A DNA stretch of 6,067 bases from Pseudomonadota bacterium (GTDB taxonomy: Bacteria > Pseudomonadota > Alphaproteobacteria > Rhizobiales > Xanthobacteraceae): the NCBI GenBank assembly GCA_023392205.1, contig JAEVZN010000414.1, forward strand, positions 1 to 6,067, given 5' to 3'. The translations under genes were made by a program, and so were the position numbers. Below are positions 1 to 4,117 of the stretch, piece by piece (position 1 is the first letter of the stretch; each line of letters starts with the position of its first letter). The notes beneath the pieces were generated by a model, which did not search any database, had not been told where the DNA came from, and saw nothing but the letters and a program-made list of their open reading frames with translations.

Positions 1-18
1 CCCCGCCGTTCTTTTTTT
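1..18 (+). terminator. Possible right arm and U-tract of an upstream terminator, cut by the window edge
   Basis: The window opens with CCCCGCC, then GTTC and a run of seven T. This resembles the right arm and U-tract of the complete terminator that follows the flagellin gene (CCCCGCC then TTTTTC at 1664-1676). The left arm would lie outside the window, so the hairpin cannot be confirmed. If real, an upstream plus-strand gene ends just before this point and fliC is transcribed separately from it. Confidence 0.3.
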
Positions 19-34
19 GCGCCACGCCTTCGCA

Positions 35-50
35 TTAACCGGTCGTTAAC
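35..50 (+). promoter_or_regulatory. CtrA-type binding box upstream of flagellin
   Basis: TTAACCGGTCGTTAAC is an exact match to TTAA-N7-TTAAC, the established recognition sequence of the alphaproteobacterial response regulator CtrA. The two halves also form a direct repeat TTAACCGG (35-42 and 46-53) at 11-bp spacing, about one helical turn, so both lie on the same DNA face. The box is about 95 bp upstream of the flagellin start. If it overlaps the -35 region, as in many Caulobacter CtrA promoters, transcription would start near 75-90, just before the leader hairpin. A weak -10 candidate (CATTAG at 66-71) is not convincing. That the site is functional is inferred from the match and its position. 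Confidence 0.7.
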
Positions 51-92
51 CGGATTTTTACCCGGCATTAGGGTTACCAGATCATTATCCCC

Positions 93-145
93 GGTGAACC
101 GCTTTATCGCGGCCTGACATTTCATCGCGAAGAAGGACGTTCACC
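93..145 (+). promoter_or_regulatory. 5' leader hairpin sequestering the flagellin ribosome binding site
   Basis: The leader can fold into one long hairpin. The outer stem is GGTGAAC (93-99) with GTTCACC (139-145), seven perfect pairs ending on the base before ATG. After a small internal loop (CG against GAC), the inner stem CTTTATCGCG (102-111) pairs with CGCGAAGAAG (126-135) with one A-A mismatch and one G-U pair. The apical loop is 14 nt (112-125). Nearly all of the Shine-Dalgarno stretch lies in the right arm, so the folded form should hinder initiation. FlbT is known in Caulobacter to bind the flagellin mRNA leader and control its translation and stability; flbT lies just downstream here. 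That FlbT acts on this hairpin is inference. Confidence 0.6.
131..137 (+). promoter_or_regulatory. Ribosome binding site of fliC
   Basis: AGAAGGA lies 8 nt before the ATG at 146 and fixes the flagellin start, which also gives the expected conserved N-terminus. Bases 131-135 belong to the inner stem of the leader hairpin, so access to the site probably depends on RNA folding. Confidence 0.7.
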
Positions 146-1618
146 ATGAGTGATGTCGTACTTTCAGCCGGCGTGCGGCATAATCTCTTGTCCTTGCAGA
201 GCACTGCTCATCTGATGAGCGTGACCCAGAACCGGCTGGCCACTGGCAAGAAGGTGAACACGGCGCTCGACAGCCCGTTCAACTTCTTCACCTCGCAAGC
301 GCTCAATCACCGCGCCGGCGATCTCAATTCGCTGCTGGATGCCATCGGGCAATCGCAGAAGACGATCGAGGCGGCCGATCACGGCATCACCGCGATCACC
401 AAGCTCGTGGAATCGGCGCGATCCATCGCCAAACAGGCGCAGCAATCCTCGCAGCCCGCGCAGACCTACAATCTCGCGATCGGCGGCACCGGCGCGGTCC
501 CCGCCGAAGACCCGGCCACACTCACCGGCTCGATCAATGCGCTGACCGGCGCGACGTTGCTCAACTCGCTCGGCATCGCCAACGGCGAAACCATCACCGT
601 TTCGGATGGCACCAACACCGTCACGCATACGGTGGCCGATGCGGCGAACGAAGACATCGACGATGTGCTCGCGACCCTGAATGGCGGCGGCGGCGCCTGG
701 ACCGTCGGTTTCACAGGCACCGGCGAACTGGAAATCACCTCCAGCAATGCCGCCGATACGATTACGGTGTCGGGGACTGGTGCCGCGGCGGTGGGCTTCG
801 GCGCGGGCAACACCACGGCGAGCCCCACCAATCCCGTCCTTGGCGCCCTGTCCGGCACATTGACCTTCCAGAGCGGCACCGATCCGGTCCAGACCATCAC
901 TTTCGGTGCAGGCAACGTGACCACGCGCGCCGAGCTGGTTACGGCCCTGAGCAATCTCACCGGCTTCACCGCCAGCCTGAACGGTGCCGGTGAAATCGAG
1001 ATTGCCTCCACCGCTGCCACGCCGGTGACCATCGGCGGCAGTGACGCTGCCGCCTTCTTCGACGCCGCCAATATCGGCGCCAACAATCCGGCGGTCACCG
1101 TCGCCTCGCCGAGCACGACGCGGGCCAATCTCGAACTGCAATACAACGAGATCCTCAGCCAGATCGACGGTCTCGCCCGCGACGCCTCCTACAACGGCAT
1201 CAACCTCCTGTACGGCGACAATCTGCGTGTGGTGTTCAACGAGGACAGCTCTTCGATGCTGGAAATCTCCGGTGTCACCTTCACCAGCCAGGGCCTCGGC
1301 CTGAGCGGCTTGCTCGGCGACGAATTCCAGACCAACGGCACGATCGAACAGACGCTCGGCGCCCTGGATAACGCGCTTGCAACCCTGCGCGCGCAGGCGA
1401 CCAATTTCGGCTCCAAGCTCGGCACCGTGCAGACGCGCCAGGAATTCACCAAGCATCTGATCCAGACGCTGGAAACCGGCGCCGACAGCCTGGTGCTGGC
1501 CGACACCAACGAGGAAGGCGCCAATATGCTGGCCCTGCAGACCCGCCAGCAGCTCTCCACCACGGCTTTGTCGCTGTCCGCGCAGGCCGATCAGGCGGTG
1601 TTGCGCCTGTTCGGGTAA
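146..1618 (+). CDS. fliC: Flagellin (flagellar filament subunit)
   Basis: This is the structural subunit of the filament, exported through the flagellar type III apparatus and assembled beyond FlgL. Of 490 residues, 1-105 form the N-terminal D0/D1 helices (LLSLQST, LATGKKVNTALDSP, SIAKQAQQ). Residues 325-490 form the C-terminal D1/D0 part (SYNGINLLYGD at 348-358, FGSKLGTVQTRQEF at 421-434, ending VLRLFG). Between them is a variable, beta-rich, Gly/Thr/Ala-rich region with two related copies of a Flagellin_IN-like module (about 147-221 and 236-310). There is no cysteine and no signal peptide, as expected for this class. The gene has its own CtrA box, leader hairpin and terminator, so it is probably a single-gene transcription unit. 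The N-terminal style is that of Bradyrhizobium/Methylobacterium flagellins. The symbol fliC is used generically; lafA or flaA naming is possible. Having both conserved ends together rules out FlgL. Confidence 0.96.
   Translation: MSDVVLSAGVRHNLLSLQSTAHLMSVTQNRLATGKKVNTALDSPFNFFTSQALNHRAGDLNSLLDAIGQSQKTIEAADHGITAITKLVESARSIAKQAQQSSQPAQTYNLAIGGTGAVPAEDPATLTGSINALTGATLLNSLGIANGETITVSDGTNTVTHTVADAANEDIDDVLATLNGGGGAWTVGFTGTGELEITSSNAADTITVSGTGAAAVGFGAGNTTASPTNPVLGALSGTLTFQSGTDPVQTITFGAGNVTTRAELVTALSNLTGFTASLNGAGEIEIASTAATPVTIGGSDAAAFFDAANIGANNPAVTVASPSTTRANLELQYNEILSQIDGLARDASYNGINLLYGDNLRVVFNEDSSSMLEISGVTFTSQGLGLSGLLGDEFQTNGTIEQTLGALDNALATLRAQATNFGSKLGTVQTRQEFTKHLIQTLETGADSLVLADTNEEGANMLALQTRQQLSTTALSLSAQADQAVLRLFG
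584..1075 (+). repeat. Two diverged copies of a Flagellin_IN-like module inside fliC
   Basis: Residues 147-221 and 236-310 line up: GETITVSDGTNTVTHTV with SGTLTFQSGTDPVQTITF; then a helix-like stretch with spaced leucines (DDVLATLN / ELVTALSN); then GTGELEITSS with GAGEIEIAST; then a Gly/Ala-rich tail (AAAVGFGAG / AAAFFDAAN). The similarity is at protein level and the DNA copies are clearly diverged, so any duplication is old. The pattern fits the flagellin hook IN motif known from variable domains of flagellins and hook-associated proteins. These modules probably lie on the filament surface. Confidence 0.6.
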
Positions 1619-1646
1619 GCCTCCCTTCAGCATCCAAACAACACGC

Positions 1647-1675
1647 AAGGCGGGGTCTTCAAGCCCCGCCTTTTT
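1647..1675 (+). terminator. Intrinsic terminator of fliC
   Basis: AAGGCGGGG (1647-1655) pairs perfectly with CCCCGCCTT (1664-1672) around an 8-nt loop. The T-run 1671-1675 supplies the stem's last two bases and the start of the U-tract. It starts 29 bp after the flagellin stop and separates fliC from flbT. Confidence 0.9.
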
Positions 1676-1676
1676 C

Positions 1677-1695
1677 TTTACCGCCCGTTAACCAT
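1677..1695 (+). promoter_or_regulatory. Near-consensus CtrA site upstream of flbT
   Basis: TTTA (1677-1680), seven bases, then TTAAC (1688-1692) matches TTAA-N7-TTAAC with one mismatch in the first half. The second half reads on as TTAACCAT, the well-known extended CtrA half-site. CATAAT (1693-1698) resembles a -10 hexamer, but no good -35 is correctly spaced. The site follows the fliC terminator directly, giving flbT-flaF a plausible promoter of its own about 90 bp before the flbT start. The remaining 1699-1781 shows nothing else I can support apart from the flbT ribosome binding site. Confidence 0.5.
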
Positions 1696-1781
1696 AATCG
1701 GCGCAGCATGCCTCGCAGCGCAATCCGTCCGCCCATCGATTCGCGGGGGAAAGCGGGCAGCCGCAAACATGGGAGCGCGAG

Positions 1782-2216
1782 ATGGCGCTGAAGGTCGAAT
1801 TGAAGCCCGGCGAGCGCATCCTGATCGGCGACAGCGTGATCACCAATGGCGATCAGCGCACGCGCTTCCTGGTGGATGGACACGCCCCCATCCTGCGCGA
1901 AAAGGACATCATGACCGCCGAACGTGCGGACACGCCGGCAAAGCGCATCTATCTGGCCGTGCAGCTCATGTATATCGGCCGCAATCCGACCGATCATCAC
2001 GATGTCTATTTCGCCCTGATGCGCGACATCGTGCAGGCGGCACCGAGCGCATGGCGCTTCATTGCCGAGATAAACAATCAAATTTTAACGGGCGAACTGT
2101 ACAAAGCGTTGAAATCAGCCAGACAATTGATCGATTACGAGCAGGAGCTGTTATCGCATGCAAAACGCAGCGAAAGCGTACGGAGCGGTGGCACAACAGA
2201 CCGCAAGTCCGCGTGA
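1782..2216 (+). CDS. flbT: FlbT, post-transcriptional regulator of flagellin synthesis
   Basis: FlbT is a small cytoplasmic RNA-associated regulator. In Caulobacter it binds the flagellin mRNA leader and destabilises the message when assembly is incomplete; in some rhizobia and relatives it acts positively. The 144 residues match the family throughout: MALKVELKPGERILIGDSVI at 1-20, APILREKDIM at 35-44, TPAKRIYLAVQLMYIGR at 51-67, and INNQILTGELYKALKSAR at 97-114. The start at 1782 is chosen because MALKVELKPGER is the typical family beginning, and GGGAG (1771-1775) lies 6 nt upstream. Residues 126-144 are polar and poorly conserved in look, and are encoded in the stretch shared with flaF. Residues 97-103 are encoded by an AT-rich patch with ATA and TTA codons unusual for this GC-rich window. 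It probably forms one operon with flaF. Confidence 0.95.
   Translation: MALKVELKPGERILIGDSVITNGDQRTRFLVDGHAPILREKDIMTAERADTPAKRIYLAVQLMYIGRNPTDHHDVYFALMRDIVQAAPSAWRFIAEINNQILTGELYKALKSARQLIDYEQELLSHAKRSESVRSGGTTDRKSA
2143..2147 (+). promoter_or_regulatory. Ribosome binding site of flaF inside flbT
   Basis: AGGAG lies 10 nt before the ATG at 2158 and wholly within the flbT reading frame (codons of residues 121-122). It supports the early flaF start and thus the 59-bp overlap with flbT. Confidence 0.65.
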
Positions 2217-2523
2217 TCTCGAAGCACAGCTTCTGCTGCGCGCGGCCTCCCGACTACAGAATATCCACGATCACTGGGACCGGGAACGCGAGACTCTGGA
2301 CACAGCGCTGCTGTTCAACCGCAAGCTCTGGACGGTCTTCCTGACCTCGGTGACGAATGCGGAGAATCCTCTGCCGGCCGAAGTGCGACAGAACATCGCC
2401 AATATCGGCATGTTCGTCATCAATCAGACGGTCAGCCTGATGGGCAATCCGCAGCCGGAGCGGCTGCGCAGCCTGATCAACATCAACCGCCAATTGGCGG
2501 CGGGACTCGCCGGTCAGGCCTGA
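2158..2523 (+). CDS. flaF: FlaF, flagellin synthesis/assembly regulator
   Basis: FlaF is a small cytoplasmic protein, confined largely to Alphaproteobacteria, needed for flagellin synthesis or secretion; in Caulobacter it acts opposite FlbT. The 121 residues match the family: an N-terminal YGAVAQQTASPRDLEAQLL (8-26), the signature LLFNRKLWTVFLTSV (51-65), NPLPAEVRQNIANIGMFVI (70-88), and a helical C-terminus with LININRQLAAGL (106-117). It looks all-helical, with no signal peptide or membrane segment. The start at 2158 overlaps flbT by 59 bp in the +1 frame, is backed by AGGAG at 2143-2147, and gives a typical FlaF N-terminus. Translation is probably coupled to flbT. The operon ends in the terminator at 2546-2572. 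Confidence 0.94.
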   Translation: MQNAAKAYGAVAQQTASPRDLEAQLLLRAASRLQNIHDHWDRERETLDTALLFNRKLWTVFLTSVTNAENPLPAEVRQNIANIGMFVINQTVSLMGNPQPERLRSLININRQLAAGLAGQA

Positions 2524-2545
2524 GCCGCCTCCTCATTGCAATACG

Positions 2546-2572
2546 AAAAGGTCCGCTTTCGGCGGGCCTTTT
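2546..2572. terminator. Bidirectional intrinsic terminator between flaF and flgL
   Basis: AAAAGGTCCGC (2546-2556) pairs with GCGGGCCTTTT (2562-2572) across a 5-nt loop, with one G-U pair. A GC core is flanked by A-runs on the left and T-runs on the right, so the RNA of either strand gets a U-rich 3' end. It lies 22 bp after the flaF stop and 39 bp from the flgL stop, as expected for two convergent operons sharing one terminator. The rest of 2524-2611 holds nothing else I can recognise. Confidence 0.85.
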
Positions 2573-2611
2573 GCGTTATGTCGTGATTGCCGGGTGGATG
2601 GACGGCGGCGC

Positions 2612-4108
2612 CTACAGATAATTCAGGATGCTGATCTGGAACAGCCGCGATGTGGTCTGCAGCGACGCCTGCAACGCCGTCTGTAACGCCAGGATCTTGG
2701 CCGCCACCTCTTCGTTGGAAATGCCTTCGGTGCCCTGGATCAGGTCTTCCACCGTGGCGCTGGTCTGGACGTGCCGCTCGGCCGTTGCCTTCAGCGAGAC
2801 ATGCGCACCGGCCATTTCCGCCTGGATGGTAGCGACGCTCTGCGTGCCGGCCGGCACATCGAGTGCCGGACGCAGCCGCAATGCCAGCGCACTGGCGCGC
2901 GCCTCCGCATCGGCATCCGTGACCGGCAGCGAGATCGCCGCCAGAGCCGCGACATTCTGCAATTGCCAGCGGATCGCCTCTTCGTTGGCGCGTGCGCCGT
3001 AACTGACATTGATCGACTGGTCGATTCGCGCGGTCGCGGTGCTGCGCGACGGCTGGCTGCCGGCCTCGCCGCTATACCAGAAGACGGTATCGGCTGTAGT
3101 CGCATCGCGCAGCCCGGTTGCGCTGTCGAAGGGCGGTCCGTCAACGCGTTGCGGCGGGTTTGCAGCATCCATGTTGAAGAAGTTATCGGCCGCAGCGAGA
3201 GCTGATGCCGCCGTCAGGGCGGTGCGCGCCAGATGGCCGACGCGATCGGTCAGCGCGGCCTGAAGATTGGCGGCGGTCGCCGTGGGATCGCTGCCGATCA
3301 GGAACGTATCGGGTCCGGCATTGGGATCGGTGGTCGCCGTCAATGTCAGCGTTTCGCTGGAGCCATCCGGAAGCTGGAAAACGACCTTGAGGCTTTCGCC
3401 GGGATTGGGATTGGCGGCGCCGATGTCGAAATCGGCCTGCGTCGGCGCACCGGCCGGTCCGGACGTGGTTGCACCGGCAAAGGTCGAAGAAATGCCGGCG
3501 AGCTTGAAGCCGAAGATCGAGCCCGCAACATCTTCCGAAATCCGGATCTGCCCCGGTGCCGGCTGATCGATGACGAGGCGTCCGAGCCCGCCCGCGCCAA
3601 GATCGGCCTGCAGGCGCTCGGAGACGACCTGGTTGAAGCCCGCGCGGCCCAGTTCTCCATCCATCAGCGCCGTGAGCGAGACCACGGCGGGCTTGTCGCT
3701 CGCCAGCCCGGAAAACAGATAGCGGTCGCCCGCCTGTGTATTGAGGAGCCCGAGCGCCTCGCCCAGTGAGGACATGGCCTGCACCTGCGCCGTCACCCGG
3801 CCTTCGGCCGACCCGACATCGGACAGGGATGCCTTCGCATCGCGTCCGATATCGCCGATCCGCGACAGCACAGTTTGCGACAGCTCGATCCGCATGCCGG
3901 TGATGGTGATCGTGTCGTTGTAGGCCTCGATGGCGGACAGATGCGAGCGCAATCCGACCGCAAGCCCACGGCCCGTGCCCATGCCGGCATAGGTATCGGC
4001 GCGCTTGCCGGTGGCGAATTGCTGCTGCAGATCGCCGAGTTGCGCGCGCATCCCGACGAGCGACTGGCTGAGCAGCAAAGACCGTGTGCCAAGACCGACG
4101 ACGCTCAT
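2612..4108 (-). CDS. flgL: Flagellar hook-associated protein 3 (FlgL), long form
   Basis: FlgL forms the second junction layer between hook (via FlgK) and filament; it is exported and belongs to the flagellin superfamily. The 498 residues show a flagellin-like N-terminal D0/D1 part (LSQSLVGMRAQLGDLQQQFATG, 13-34), the FlgL hallmark GDRYLFSG (127-134), and a C-terminal helix pair ending SRLFQISILNYL. That is well above the roughly 300 residues of enterobacterial FlgL. The excess lies mainly in the middle (about 200-360), including a beta-rich stretch at 237-313 (GESLKVVFQLPDGSSETLTL) resembling the Flagellin_IN-like modules of the neighbouring flagellin. There is no cysteine. The start follows the flgK stop by only 7 bp. 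A minor flagellin is unlikely given GDRYLFSG and the position after flgK. Confidence 0.9.
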   Translation of the reverse strand: MSVVGLGTRSLLLSQSLVGMRAQLGDLQQQFATGKRADTYAGMGTGRGLAVGLRSHLSAIEAYNDTITITGMRIELSQTVLSRIGDIGRDAKASLSDVGSAEGRVTAQVQAMSSLGEALGLLNTQAGDRYLFSGLASDKPAVVSLTALMDGELGRAGFNQVVSERLQADLGAGGLGRLVIDQPAPGQIRISEDVAGSIFGFKLAGISSTFAGATTSGPAGAPTQADFDIGAANPNPGESLKVVFQLPDGSSETLTLTATTDPNAGPDTFLIGSDPTATAANLQAALTDRVGHLARTALTAASALAAADNFFNMDAANPPQRVDGPPFDSATGLRDATTADTVFWYSGEAGSQPSRSTATARIDQSINVSYGARANEEAIRWQLQNVAALAAISLPVTDADAEARASALALRLRPALDVPAGTQSVATIQAEMAGAHVSLKATAERHVQTSATVEDLIQGTEGISNEEVAAKILALQTALQASLQTTSRLFQISILNYL

Positions 4109-4113
4109 GACTG

Positions 4114-4117
4114 CCTC
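4114..4117 (-). promoter_or_regulatory. Ribosome binding site of flgL overlapping the flgK stop
   Basis: On the minus strand GAGG (4117 down to 4114) lies 5 nt before the flgL ATG (4108-4106), and its first two bases are part of the flgK TGA stop (4118-4116). A ribosome ending flgK would therefore be on the flgL initiation site, which implies translational coupling. Confidence 0.65.

Noticed and set aside
35..98. Imperfect inverted repeat between TTAACCGG (35-42 or 46-53) and CCGGTGAA (91-98)
   Set aside because: One mismatch, and the left arm lies in the CtrA box, probably upstream of the transcription start, so it is unlikely to form in RNA. The hairpin at 93-145 explains the right arm better.
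1..145. Sigma-54 promoter for the flagellin gene
   Set aside because: No TGGC-N8-TTGC-like pair with correct GG/GC spacing is present upstream of fliC. A sigma-28-type promoter could not be supported either.
146..1618. Reading this gene as a second flgL or a minor hook-associated protein
   Set aside because: Both flagellin ends are complete and characteristic (SYNGINLLYGD, FGSKLGTVQTRQEF, terminal LRLFG), and the GDRYLFSG motif of FlgL is absent.
164..1648. Long open frame on the minus strand covering nearly the whole flagellin gene
   Set aside because: It is an antisense shadow of a GC-rich gene whose codons avoid the reverse complements of stops. Its product is Arg/Gly/Ala-rich low-complexity sequence with no recognisable family, and the plus strand is unmistakably flagellin.
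1769..2344. Plus-strand frame with an ATG at 1769, overlapping flbT and flaF
   Set aside because: Its translation matches neither family and is basic, low-complexity sequence; flbT and flaF account for the region in other frames with conserved motifs.
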